Shown piece by piece: positions 52,347 through 61,681 of a stretch of 64,000 nucleotides of DNA; position 1 is the first letter of the stretch; every line of letters starts with the position of its first letter. Position numbers and translations under genes: made by a program. The notes below the pieces were generated by a model. That model made no database searches, was not told the DNA's origin, and saw only the letters and a program-made list of their open reading frames with translations. Origin of the DNA: Robiginitomaculum_A sp036478535 (lineage in GTDB: Bacteria > Pseudomonadota > Alphaproteobacteria > Caulobacterales > Maricaulaceae); contig OZ245059.1 in NCBI GenBank assembly GCA_965224735.1, positions 1,488,001 to 1,552,000 of the forward strand, in the 5' to 3' direction.

Positions 52347-53463
52347 TTTTGGAATCAAGCTTTGGCTTTTGTACGGTTCTTTTATTCTCTTCCGCTTTTT
52401 TTACTTCTGGCTTAGGGATTATATACCCAGTACGCGTAAGGATCGTACCAAGCTTTGCATCAGTGCGTAGCGAAACGCCTTTATAAGAAAGTTCATTACG
52501 CAGACGCTCCATATCACCACCATATGTCAGAAGCATCATAGCACCGCCATTAGAAATAGCTTCTAGCTTAGCCCAGCGAATTTGTGCCGTTCCATTAATA
52601 GCGTCCTGAAGCATTTTCCATTCAACGTGATTACGATAAAGGACGGATACAGGCATGATAACGGATCGTGTGCTGATAGGCGTGACCGTACTGGCCTTCC
52701 AATCATCTTCAAGTTTCATAACGGCTTTGCTCGCCGCTTCAAGTGCGCTATTACCGTTAACAGCGCTAAATGATCGCTGAGAACCACTATCCAAGGCGAC
52801 ATCTTTTAGGATCACACTATAGCCGCTATATGTTGGTTGGCCAAAGGCAATTAGAATTTGCTCTACCCCGAACGCTTCCCCAATCATTTTCAAATCGGCA
52901 AGCTTTAGATTGCCTCCATCTAAGCTCCCGATTAGGCTCTCAAGGCCAGGGCGCATGGACATAACATCAATCGGGGTCAGTGCATTTGCAAACTGGCCAT
53001 CAGCCCATGCCCGATGCCATAGATCCGTTTCGCTAGCAATATCAGCGCCAAGCACTGGTATAACGAGCCGCTTTCTTGATTGGGAATCCACAAGGGTTAA
53101 ACCTTTTGCCCGCATATATTGCGACACAGCATTTTGATTAAAAGAAACCGTGATATCAGCAATATAGCGCGTTGAAGAGCGCTTCTCACTTGCCGTGCCT
53201 TGGGCTCTGATCATTTTCTTAGCGTCCAGTTCATTAACTGCTACAAACCCTTTGGATATACGCTCGCTCTCAAGGCTTAGGCGTTTAATCATAATATTCG
53301 CCGCCTGCACATAGCCTTGAGATATGGCGAGAGTTTGCGCTGCTATTGACGTGTCTGCCTGCGCGTCAACGTAAACATTGCTCACGGTATATGGGTCGTC
53401 GGCAAAGGCATTTACCGCACTAAAGAAAACGATAAAACAAAAACTTAGAACACGAATTAACAT
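52339..53463 (-). CDS. DUF2066 domain-containing exported protein
   Basis: This 374-residue protein has a signal peptide (MLIRVLSFCFIVFFSAVNAFA) and the DUF2066 domain over most of its length (VSNVYVDAQADTSIAAQTLA, then RLVIPVLGADIASETDLWHR). Function unknown. It commonly precedes hdaA in alphaproteobacteria, as here. The ATG at 53463 has GAGG ahead of it. The C-terminus is Lys-rich. Confidence 0.84.
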   Translation of the reverse strand: MLIRVLSFCFIVFFSAVNAFADDPYTVSNVYVDAQADTSIAAQTLAISQGYVQAANIMIKRLSLESERISKGFVAVNELDAKKMIRAQGTASEKRSSTRYIADITVSFNQNAVSQYMRAKGLTLVDSQSRKRLVIPVLGADIASETDLWHRAWADGQFANALTPIDVMSMRPGLESLIGSLDGGNLKLADLKMIGEAFGVEQILIAFGQPTYSGYSVILKDVALDSGSQRSFSAVNGNSALEAASKAVMKLEDDWKASTVTPISTRSVIMPVSVLYRNHVEWKMLQDAINGTAQIRWAKLEAISNGGAMMLLTYGGDMERLRNELSYKGVSLRTDAKLGTILTRTGYIIPKPEVKKAEENKRTVQKPKLDSKNG

Positions 53464-53593
53464 AAAGACCTCACTGATTTGCAAGCATACTAACGCAAAC
53501 TATGACAAATTAAAGGCCATAAATGCAATCTTGGCATCTTGTATAGAGAAACATTTTGCGGCATGGAGAACATTGGCAAGGAAAAAGCGATTC

Positions 53594-54610
53594 ATGGCAC
53601 AGAAAATTCCATCTCTAAGTTATAAAGACGCAGGCGTTGATATTGATGCGGGCGAAACCCTCATTGAGAAAATAAAACCTATGGCAAAGGCAACGAAACG
53701 CCTTGGCGCTGGCGCACAGCTGGGCGGGTTTGGCGGAGCTTTCGATTTAAAAGCTGCAGGATTTAATGACCCTATTTTGATTTCAGGTACAGACGGCGTT
53801 GGCACCAAGCTACGCATCGCAATCGAGAGCGGCGTAGTGGATACCGTTGGCATTGATCTCGTGGCCATGTGCGTCAATGATGTTTTGGCTCAAGGGGCTG
53901 AGCCTTTGTTTTTTCTCGATTACTATGCCACGGGCAAGCTTGACACGGATACCGCCGCTCGTGTTATCTCTGGCATAGCCGAAGGCTGCAAGCGCTCAGG
54001 CTGTGCGCTCATTGGCGGAGAAACGGCGGAAATGCCTGGCATGTATGAAGGCGATGATTTTGATCTTGCAGGATTTGTTGTCGGGGCTGCTGAGCGCGGC
54101 AATCTTTTGCCACTTGAAGAGAAAATGGAGGAAGGCGATGTTCTTATTGGCCTGCGCTCATCTGGACCGCACTCAAATGGCTATTCCCTTATCCGTAAAG
54201 TGGTTGAACTTTCTGGCCTTGTTTGGGATGCACCTGCTCCATTTGACACAACAAAAACACTCGCACAGGCCTTACTCGTGCCAACCCAACTTTACGTTAA
54301 ATCCTTACTACCCATTATCCGCACTGGCCAAATAAAAGGCCTTGCCCATATCACAGGTGGCGGTATTACCGATAACGTGCCTCGCATGCTACCAAAACAC
54401 CTTACCCCAAAAATAGACTTCACCACATGGCCTCGCCCGCCTGTTTTTAGTTGGTTACAAAAAACTGGGAATATTGAGGAAACAGAGCTACGCCGCGCCT
54501 TTAATTGCGGCATTGGTATGGTGCTCGCTGTTTCACCTTCTGATGTAGATACAGTGCTAAGCGCCTTATCCGCTAGCCAAGAACAAGCCTTTATTATTGG
54601 TCATTTATGA
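53594..54610 (+). CDS. purM: Phosphoribosylformylglycinamidine cyclo-ligase
   Basis: This 338-residue enzyme makes aminoimidazole ribonucleotide in purine synthesis, using ATP. Motifs: SYKDAGVDIDAGETLIEKIK, LISGTDGVGTKLRIAIESG, ALIGGETAEMPGMYEGDDFD and GLRSSGPHSNGYSLIRKV. The frame stays open for 72 codons upstream, but ATG 53594 matches the family start. It overlaps purN by four bases (ATGA). Confidence 0.95.
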   Translation: MAQKIPSLSYKDAGVDIDAGETLIEKIKPMAKATKRLGAGAQLGGFGGAFDLKAAGFNDPILISGTDGVGTKLRIAIESGVVDTVGIDLVAMCVNDVLAQGAEPLFFLDYYATGKLDTDTAARVISGIAEGCKRSGCALIGGETAEMPGMYEGDDFDLAGFVVGAAERGNLLPLEEKMEEGDVLIGLRSSGPHSNGYSLIRKVVELSGLVWDAPAPFDTTKTLAQALLVPTQLYVKSLLPIIRTGQIKGLAHITGGGITDNVPRMLPKHLTPKIDFTTWPRPPVFSWLQKTGNIEETELRRAFNCGIGMVLAVSPSDVDTVLSALSASQEQAFIIGHL

Positions 54611-55194
54611 GTGCAAAGGTAAAAACGGCTATTCTTATATCGGGCGGCGGATCGAATATGGAAGTTCTTATTAAGGCTACCCAAACGCCTGATTACCCTG
54701 CTGAAATTATTCTCGTTATTTCAAACAGGCCTGATGCAGCAGGGATAGCCAAAGCTCAAAAGCTCGGCATTAAAACCCATGTTATAGACCACAAAAATTT
54801 TAACACCCGTAAAAACTTTGAACGTGAAATGGACAAATGCTTAAATGCTAATGATATAGATCTTATTTGCAATGCAGGCTTCATGCGCATATTAACGCCG
54901 TGGTTTGTACGCAGGTGGCTTGGCCGCCAATTAAACATTCACCCATCACTTTTGCCTAAATATAAAGGGTTACACACTCATGAGCGGGCACTTTTGGCAG
55001 GCGAGAAAAAGCATGGCTGCACCGTGCATTGGGTCAACGAAGGTATAGATGAAGGCGAAATAATTGTTCAAGCCTGCGTAGATATTTTGCATAGTGATAC
55101 CCCAGATACACTTGCAATCCGCGTTCTTGCACAAGAACACATATTGTTTCCAATGGCTCTCAAACAAATAGCTGCATCCATCATTAATACGTAA
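54607..55194 (+). CDS. purN: Phosphoribosylglycinamide formyltransferase
   Basis: This 195-residue enzyme uses 10-formyl-THF to formylate GAR. It has ILISGGGSNMEVLIKA at the start, AGFMRILTPWFVRRW, LNIHPSLLPKYKGLHTHERA (catalytic Asn and His) and HWVNEGIDEGEIIVQA. It is coupled to purM and draws on the same formyl-THF pool as the C1 pathway at 25-30 kb. Confidence 0.94.
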   Translation: MSAKVKTAILISGGGSNMEVLIKATQTPDYPAEIILVISNRPDAAGIAKAQKLGIKTHVIDHKNFNTRKNFEREMDKCLNANDIDLICNAGFMRILTPWFVRRWLGRQLNIHPSLLPKYKGLHTHERALLAGEKKHGCTVHWVNEGIDEGEIIVQACVDILHSDTPDTLAIRVLAQEHILFPMALKQIAASIINT

Positions 55195-55326
55195 AATGGT
55201 AGCTTTATCTCCGCTTAACTGCATGTAAGGTTTTATTAACCTCACATTTTAAAGAAATCTAAAACTGTTACCTGTACAGATATCTCCTCGTGCTAAAAAT
55301 ATATTTTTTTGAAAATTGGGATCAAA

Positions 55327-56628
55327 ATGACTTTATATAATAAAACAAAATCGTTTCTTGCTGGCTATTGTAAAGATACGCGGGGCAACTTTGCAATTAT
55401 GGCTAGCGTGTCTATCGTAACACTGCTCATGGCAGTTGGTGCAGCAATTGACTACTCACAGCTTAGTAAAGCTAAATTGCAGGCGCAGCATGCCGCAGAC
55501 AATATGGCGCTCGCAGCCTCCGTAGCTGTAGACACAAAAAATAGAACTAAATATGTTGAAGGTAAAGCCTATGACTTTAGCACTATAAGCGGGGGTACTG
55601 ATGATCTTACTGGTACCATTAAGGGATCAGTAGAATATGATCTTTTAAATAAAGATGGCGGTTTTCGCATGGCACGTGCAACAGTGAAGGGTAATTATAC
55701 ACCTGCATTTGCCAGTATCCTTGGTATTAATAATATTAAGTTTAGCGCCGTTTCGGACGCAGCTTACGCCGCAAAAGATGGCAAACCAGCCAGTATTTTC
55801 TTTATTACAGATAGTTCTGGTTCTATGGCTTCTCACGATCGCAAAGGAGTAAGCAAAATTGAAAGCTTGAAAACTTCGCTTAATCATTTTATGGGCATTC
55901 TTAAAAAAATACCCCAGAACAACGGGGAATACATCTTTCGTACAGCTCTATTCCCATATAACTCAGACGTAATAAAGGCGCATAGTGTTAACCCGAAATG
56001 GAATGGTCTTACTAAACATGAAATTAAAAAACTTGTACCTGAAGGTAGAACAAAATCTACGGCCGCATTAAGGAAAGCAAAGATTGAATTTGCTCGTGAA
56101 GACAAGATTCATGAGGAAAAGAATGGCCAAAACACCCCTCTTAAGATCCTTATCTTTATGTCTGATGGTGCTAACAACGGGGCAGATGAAAGTGACACCT
56201 GTAAAATCACCAAAGTTTGGGAGCGTTCTCGGCGTGAGTTTTGGATGAAAAAACAGGATAGTTCGAGAAAATACTATAACGAAAAAAGTTGGTTTAATGA
56301 GCAGACGGTAACGCATTATCCAGCCAGCTCGGTTGACCGTTATGAAAACGAACTTGTATGCGGCCGCTGGCCAGACGAACCATTTCATAGCCCAGTAAAT
56401 AAAGCTTCTTTGAAGCAATGTGATGCAATGAAAAAGGCAGGCGTTCGTATATATACTATTGCTTATAATATTGAACCGATGGAGCGTAAAATATCTGAAG
56501 AATTTTTGCAGTCTTGTTCAAGTGGTGAAGGATTTTATAAATACGCCGTGTCAGGCGCTGATTTAACAACCGCTTTTGAAGAGATTGGCAAAACTATCGT
56601 TAACCAAGTTGTTCGTATCGTACATTAA
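55327..56628 (+). CDS. TadG-like pilus-assembly protein with von Willebrand A domain
   Basis: This 433-residue protein has a TadE/TadG-type N-terminus (DTRGNFAIMASVSIVTLLMA, one membrane helix, residues 18-45), then SKAKLQAQHAADNMALAASV. A vWA domain follows from about residue 155 with the MIDAS-like FFITDSSGSMASH, IFMSDGANNGADESD and IYTIAYNI. TadG proteins are minor pseudopilins or surface-exposed parts of Flp pilus systems. No other tad genes are present, so it is an orphan here. ATG 55309 is an alternative start. Confidence 0.8.
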   Translation: MTLYNKTKSFLAGYCKDTRGNFAIMASVSIVTLLMAVGAAIDYSQLSKAKLQAQHAADNMALAASVAVDTKNRTKYVEGKAYDFSTISGGTDDLTGTIKGSVEYDLLNKDGGFRMARATVKGNYTPAFASILGINNIKFSAVSDAAYAAKDGKPASIFFITDSSGSMASHDRKGVSKIESLKTSLNHFMGILKKIPQNNGEYIFRTALFPYNSDVIKAHSVNPKWNGLTKHEIKKLVPEGRTKSTAALRKAKIEFAREDKIHEEKNGQNTPLKILIFMSDGANNGADESDTCKITKVWERSRREFWMKKQDSSRKYYNEKSWFNEQTVTHYPASSVDRYENELVCGRWPDEPFHSPVNKASLKQCDAMKKAGVRIYTIAYNIEPMERKISEEFLQSCSSGEGFYKYAVSGADLTTAFEEIGKTIVNQVVRIVH

Positions 56629-56678
56629 GTATTTTTTTGATAAAGACCTCTGCTTTTCTTGTTTTATTATGGGAAAAC

Positions 56679-57101
56679 TTAGCCAACGATTTCATTTTCG
56701 GCAAAGAAGAACGCAATTTCACGAATTGCTGACGTTTCACTATCACTGCCGTGCGCGCTGTTTTCACCCATGCTTTGCGCAAACTCCGCACGGATTGTAC
56801 CCGCCGCAGCGTCCGCAGGGTTAGTTGCGCCCATAACATCACGGTAAGCTTTGATAGCGTTCTCGCCTTCTAAAACTTGCACGACAACTGGCTCAGACAT
56901 CATAAACTCAACAAGCTCGCCATAAAACGGACGCTCTGAATGTTCAGCATAGAAACCTTTAGCTTGCTCTTCTGATAAACGGATACGTTTTTGTGCAATG
57001 ATGCGAAGACCAACGCCTTCTATCTTTGCATTGATTTTACCTGTAATATTACATTTCGTAGCATCTGGCTTGATAATTGAAAAAGTACGTTGTATGGCCA
57101 T
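56679..57101 (-). CDS. ndk: Nucleoside diphosphate kinase
   Basis: This 140-residue enzyme balances nucleoside triphosphates. It shows QRTFSIIKPDATKCNITGKI at the N-terminus, MGATNPADAAAGTIRAEFAQ and the active-site His in SAHGSDSETSAIREIAFFF. It is divergent from the ABC-F gene with a 77-bp shared upstream region. Confidence 0.95.
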   Translation of the reverse strand: MAIQRTFSIIKPDATKCNITGKINAKIEGVGLRIIAQKRIRLSEEQAKGFYAEHSERPFYGELVEFMMSEPVVVQVLEGENAIKAYRDVMGATNPADAAAGTIRAEFAQSMGENSAHGSDSETSAIREIAFFFAENEIVG

Positions 57102-57178
57102 GCGAGCCTCCTTATTGGTGGTAGAAATTCGATTCTCTGGCCGCTCTATAACGGGGCAATTCTTATCTGTGAAGTGTA

Positions 57179-59056
57179 ATGTTACATATAAATGACTTAA
57201 CTTTTAGAATAGAGGGCCGTCCGCTCTTTGAACAAGCGACTTTAGCCGTCGCTAAAGGCACAAAAGTTGGTCTTATCGGGCGTAATGGCACGGGTAAATC
57301 CACCCTTTTTAACTTGATAAAAGGCTCTCTTAGCCCTGATGATGGCTGTATAAATTTACGCAAAGGCGCACGTCTTGGCGCTGTTGACCAAGAAGTGCCC
57401 TCTGGGCCGCAAAGCCTGATGGAAACCGTGCTTGCTGCTGATAAAGAACGCAGCGCTTTAATGTTAGAAGCACAAACGGCAGAAGACCCGATGCGGATAT
57501 CTGAAATTTATACACGCTTGTCTGATATAGACGCCTATACAGCAGAAGCTCGTGCGGGCAGTATTTTATCAGGCCTTGGGTTTTCAGGCGAAGATCAGCA
57601 AAAACCATGTTCCGAATTTTCAGGCGGTTGGCGCATGCGCGTTGCCCTTGCCGCTATGCTTTTCGCCCAGCCCGATTTACTTTTACTTGATGAACCAACA
57701 AACTACCTCGATGTTGAAGGAACGGTCTGGCTTGAAGCCCATATCCGTGCCTATCCTGGCACGGCCTTTATCGTCTCTCATGATAGAGATTTTCTCAATT
57801 CTGCCGTTACTCATATTGCCCATTTGCGAGACAAGAAGCTGTTCTCTTATAGCGGTGATTATAACCAGTTCGAGAAACAGCTGCGCGAGCAACAAAGATT
57901 ATCTATGTCCTTGCGGAGCAAGCAAGACGATGAGCGGCGCCATTTGGAGAACTTCGTAAACCGTTTTAAAGCCAAAGCTTCCAAAGCAAAGCAAGCGCAG
58001 TCGCGAGTCAAGCGCCTTGAGAAAATGAAGCCTGTCGCAACCATTATCAATGACCCTATCCCGCCGATTGATTTGCCAAGTCCAGAGCGCGCACTAAGCC
58101 CGCCTATTGTCCGTTTTGATGATGTGTCTTTAGGCTATGATGAGGAAAGCACTATTCTTGATCATCTTGATATTTATGTAGATTTCGATGATCGCATCGG
58201 TATTTTAGGCAAGAACGGCGAGGGGAAATCTACCTTCGCGAAAGGAATATTAGGCATGCTTGCGCCTAAAACCGGGTTTATCAAAAAACACAAAAAATTA
58301 AAGATAGGATATTTTGCCCAACACGAAATTGACGCACTAAACCTAGACCATAGTCCTTATGATCATGTGCGCGAGTTAATGCCTAATGCTACCCAAGCCC
58401 AAAGGCGCGCGCGCCTTGCCCGCTTTGGCCTTGGGTTTGAAAACTCCGAGACTCCTGCCCGTGATTTATCTGGCGGAGAGAAAGCACGACTCTTGTTCTC
58501 CCTTATCAGCTTTGATGCGCCACATTTACTGGTTCTTGATGAACCAACAAACCATTTGGATATGGATAGCCGCGCTGAACTTACCAAAGCTCTTAATACC
58601 TATGAAGGAGCCGTTATACTTATCTCTCATGATACAAATTTACTGGAAACTGTGGTTGATAAACTTTGGGTCGTTGGCCACAAGCGTATAGAAAATTATG
58701 ATGGCACATTACAAGACTACCGAAAACTACAGTTGGAAAAACAACGAACACAAGGCAAAACTAAAAAACCTAAGGACAAAAGACCCGAGCAAAGGCGCGA
58801 AGCAGCCAAAGCACGGCAATCTATCGAGCCCCTTAAAAAAAAAGTGACAGACCTGGAAACAGAAATAGAAACTGGAAAAACCCAGTTAGCACAAATTGAC
58901 CAGAAACTGGCCATTTCCGATTTGTTTATCAAGCAACCAGAAAAAGCTATAATTTTGAACCAAAAACGTGTGAATTGTACAGAACAACTCAGCCATTTGG
59001 AAGGTTTGTGGTTTGACGCTTTAGAAAGCTACGAACACGCCAAAGCTAAGTTGTAA
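57179..59056 (+). CDS. ABC-F family ATPase (Uup/YheS-like)
   Basis: This 625-residue protein has two ABC domains and no membrane part. Walker A motifs are VGLIGRNGTGKSTLFNLIKG (about residue 35) and GILGKNGEGKSTFAKGIL (about 345). Signatures are FSGGWRMRVALA and LSGGEKARLLFS, and the domain linker is basic and helical. A C-terminal coiled-coil follows (about 540-625). ABC-F proteins act on ribosomes. The coiled-coil tail fits the Uup or YheS groups better than EttA. Confidence 0.88.
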   Translation: MLHINDLTFRIEGRPLFEQATLAVAKGTKVGLIGRNGTGKSTLFNLIKGSLSPDDGCINLRKGARLGAVDQEVPSGPQSLMETVLAADKERSALMLEAQTAEDPMRISEIYTRLSDIDAYTAEARAGSILSGLGFSGEDQQKPCSEFSGGWRMRVALAAMLFAQPDLLLLDEPTNYLDVEGTVWLEAHIRAYPGTAFIVSHDRDFLNSAVTHIAHLRDKKLFSYSGDYNQFEKQLREQQRLSMSLRSKQDDERRHLENFVNRFKAKASKAKQAQSRVKRLEKMKPVATIINDPIPPIDLPSPERALSPPIVRFDDVSLGYDEESTILDHLDIYVDFDDRIGILGKNGEGKSTFAKGILGMLAPKTGFIKKHKKLKIGYFAQHEIDALNLDHSPYDHVRELMPNATQAQRRARLARFGLGFENSETPARDLSGGEKARLLFSLISFDAPHLLVLDEPTNHLDMDSRAELTKALNTYEGAVILISHDTNLLETVVDKLWVVGHKRIENYDGTLQDYRKLQLEKQRTQGKTKKPKDKRPEQRREAAKARQSIEPLKKKVTDLETEIETGKTQLAQIDQKLAISDLFIKQPEKAIILNQKRVNCTEQLSHLEGLWFDALESYEHAKAKL

Positions 59057-59068
59057 TTAATGGTATAG

Positions 59069-59542
59069 TTACCGGCAACTAAGCTGCTGCACATAACCCT
59101 CGCGGTCGAGTTCTACCGTTATCCTGTCTTGAATAACAGGTCCAAGTGCATCAGAGCGCTTTACGGACTGAATAGACGGCGCGTATAAAATTTGCCCTGA
59201 TAGATATTCACGCACCTGCACAAAGGGTGACTGGGGCCGCATATCTTGCAAAAATTCATCCTGATCAACTTCCATTTCGGCAGGTTTAATAACCCGGGTA
59301 CGCCCTGGAAGCGATGCGAATAAAATCCCTCCCTCATGCTGTCCAACAAGGCCTAAATAAAGACGTGATCGACATGAATCCTCTCGCGGCATACGCAAGG
59401 TTGGCTCAGCTTGCATAAAGAGCGGACGTTTATATTGACCCATATCAGGACGCGGCCTTTGCTGCCGAACGGCTCCGCCAGGGCTGTAACAAGCCGTAAG
59501 GAATACTGCCCCAAAAATATAAGCAAGAATGCGCATATTCAT
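59069..59542 (-). CDS. Putative lipoprotein with I78-like peptidase inhibitor fold
   Basis: This 157-residue protein has a lipobox (YIFGAVFLTAC) and, near the C-terminus, a pattern like the I78 peptidase-inhibitor family: CRSRLYLGLVGQ, LPGRTRVIKPAEM and ITVELDREGYVQQLSC. About 40 residues are inserted between the second and third blocks compared with minimal members. The periplasmic inhibitor role is inferred from that pattern only. It is convergent with the ABC-F gene. Confidence 0.65.
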   Translation of the reverse strand: MNMRILAYIFGAVFLTACYSPGGAVRQQRPRPDMGQYKRPLFMQAEPTLRMPREDSCRSRLYLGLVGQHEGGILFASLPGRTRVIKPAEMEVDQDEFLQDMRPQSPFVQVREYLSGQILYAPSIQSVKRSDALGPVIQDRITVELDREGYVQQLSCR

Positions 59543-59579
59543 CCTGATAAAACCCGAATCAACATTAGGCTATCACAAA

Positions 59580-60047
59580 TTACAAATTTGGCTTAATCCA
59601 TTTCCCATAATCATCTTGCTTCCAATAGGCCGTCGTAAGTCCTGCATCTTTGGCCGTTTTCCAGCGCCTGCGCGCGATGCCCCGATCTGTTTCATCTCCC
59701 CCGTCCAAAATTGTGATGCAGCGCTTGGCGTTAGACGGATCGTTCATATCGGCACCCGCGACCAGAACAACAACGTCGAACCCGTCTGCCGTTTTCGCAT
59801 CAATACTCAGTACGATTGGATGGGCGTCAGACAGAGGTTCATCATCTCTGCCATGAGGCAAAAACGCAATTTTTTTATACGTCCAAAGATATGTATCAAG
59901 ACGTGCCATTTCCTCCACAGGCGACCCCAGGCACGGTCCAACTTTAAGGAGAACACGCCAATCGTTAGCCTGAGTTTTCTCTAATATATCGGGCAAGATA
60001 GAGGCAAGCCCGCCTTGCTGTAGATGGTAAAACCAATGCTCTACCAA
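59580..60047 (-). CDS. holC: DNA polymerase III subunit chi
   Basis: The protein of about 155 residues begins with the usual chi sequence VEHWFYHLQQGGLASILPDI, continues WRVLLKVGPCLGSPVEEMAR and DTYLWTYKKIAFLPHGRDDE, and ends AYWKQDDYGKWIKPNL. Chi links the clamp loader to SSB. I chose the TTG at 60047, just after the pepA stop with GAAGG upstream, because an ATG at 60074 would overlap pepA. It is paired with pepA as in many proteobacteria. Confidence 0.86.
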   Translation of the reverse strand: MVEHWFYHLQQGGLASILPDILEKTQANDWRVLLKVGPCLGSPVEEMARLDTYLWTYKKIAFLPHGRDDEPLSDAHPIVLSIDAKTADGFDVVVLVAGADMNDPSNAKRCITILDGGDETDRGIARRRWKTAKDAGLTTAYWKQDDYGKWIKPNL

Positions 60048-60051
60048 CGCC

Positions 60052-61548
60052 TTAGCCTTCGTAGTTATCAGCAACCCAGCGGTTCATCAGCCGTGCACCA
60101 AACCCTGTTGCCCATGCAGGTTCGCGCGGATCTTTACTGCCATTTTTCCAAGCTGTCCCCGCTATATCAATATGAGCCCAAGGCACATCGCCAACAAAAC
60201 GTTTTAGGAATTGTCCCGCCGTAATAGAACCCGCCAACCGCCCGCCAATATTTTTCATATCCGCGTTAGGGCTATCGATAAGGGTATCAAATGTGGGGTC
60301 AAACGGCATGCGCCATGTTTTTTGGGTGGAATTATCAGACGCTTTACTGAGCTGCGCCGCAATATCATCATCATTTGCAAAGACGCCCGCATACTCATGG
60401 CCAAGCGAGACTAGAATAGCGCCGGTCAAAGTCGCGAGATTGACCATAGCTTTGGGCTTGAACTTTTCTTTGGCATACCAAAGCGCGTCGCAAAGAACCA
60501 AACGGCCTTCCGCATCAGTGTTTTGCACTTCAATGGTTTGGCCAGACATGGACTTAACTATATCGCCTGGGTTTTGCGCTTTACCGTCTGGCATATTTTC
60601 AACAAGGCCGACAATGCCAACCACATTGGCTTTAGCTTTACGTGCAGCAATAGCGTGCATAGCGCCAACGACTGCAGCAGAGCCCCCCATATCGCCTTTC
60701 ATATCCCACATACCCGCGCCAGGTTTGAGGGAAATACCGCCAGTATCAAATGTTACGCCTTTACCAACAAGACAAACTGGCGCTTCGCCTTTTTTGCCGC
60801 CGTCCCAACGCATAATAACAAGTTGCGATTCGCGTGGCGAGCCAAGGCCTACACCAAGTAGCGCATGCATTTTAAGTTCTTTCATACGTTTCTCGCCCAA
60901 CACCTGCACTTTTAGGCCGATATCCGTCATTTTTTTAATGCGGTTAGCGTAAGTTTTTGGGTAAAGTTTATTTGCAGGTTCCATAACCAAATCTCGCGCA
61001 AGCAAAGTCCCATCCGCCACAGGTCCGTAGAAATTATTGTATGCTTTCCTAGCCTTAGCAGGGTTTTCTATTGCAATTTTTACAATTCTCAAACTTGGTT
61101 TTTTATCAATTGTAAGTTTGGTGCGGTATTTATCAAACCGATAAGACGCAAGCACTGCCCCCAGCGCCGCACGCGCGCCATCAACGGCAGTTAAATCTAA
61201 GTCACCCAAGTGAATAATCAGTGTTTTCTCGCCACACATAAGCAATGCTTTCGTGACTCGCGCGGCAAACATTTCCGAATTAAATTTTGTTTTGTCACCT
61301 GCTCCAGCCACATAAAGTCTATCGGTCTTGGTTCCCGCAGGGCCAACGACGGCAAAGCTCTTAGCAGCCTGGCCTTTAAAACCGCTTGCTTTTATCCCGT
61401 TACTGATTTGCTTGCCGGATAATTTATCATAAGCGCTTACTGCACCCGTTAACTTGGCTTTGCTAAATACAGGCAACACAGCAACGGCGCCTGTTTCTCC
61501 GTCTTTTATATCAGGGCTAATAAAACTAACTTTCACGCTATTCTCCAT
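60052..61548 (-). CDS. pepA: Leucyl aminopeptidase (PepA, M17 family)
   Basis: This 498-residue enzyme has the M17 catalytic domain with VGKGVTFDTGGISLKPGAGM, DMKGDMGGSAAVVGAMHAIA and the NTDAEGRLVLCDALWYAKEK signature, which carry the metal ligands and catalytic residues, plus an N-terminal domain of about 170 residues. In Escherichia coli the homologue is also a DNA-binding protein. The gene is divergent from lptF over a 133-bp gap. Confidence 0.95.
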   Translation of the reverse strand: MENSVKVSFISPDIKDGETGAVAVLPVFSKAKLTGAVSAYDKLSGKQISNGIKASGFKGQAAKSFAVVGPAGTKTDRLYVAGAGDKTKFNSEMFAARVTKALLMCGEKTLIIHLGDLDLTAVDGARAALGAVLASYRFDKYRTKLTIDKKPSLRIVKIAIENPAKARKAYNNFYGPVADGTLLARDLVMEPANKLYPKTYANRIKKMTDIGLKVQVLGEKRMKELKMHALLGVGLGSPRESQLVIMRWDGGKKGEAPVCLVGKGVTFDTGGISLKPGAGMWDMKGDMGGSAAVVGAMHAIAARKAKANVVGIVGLVENMPDGKAQNPGDIVKSMSGQTIEVQNTDAEGRLVLCDALWYAKEKFKPKAMVNLATLTGAILVSLGHEYAGVFANDDDIAAQLSKASDNSTQKTWRMPFDPTFDTLIDSPNADMKNIGGRLAGSITAGQFLKRFVGDVPWAHIDIAGTAWKNGSKDPREPAWATGFGARLMNRWVADNYEG

Positions 61549-61681
61549 TATGATTGTTTTATTGATCTTTCTTACGAAAACTTATTGGAACGTATACAGA
61601 CAAGAGTGGTAAACCATAAACTTGTAGGCTAAAAGGCGCAACAGCTAGGACAAATTAAAACGGGCTTACAACAATAAAAGC

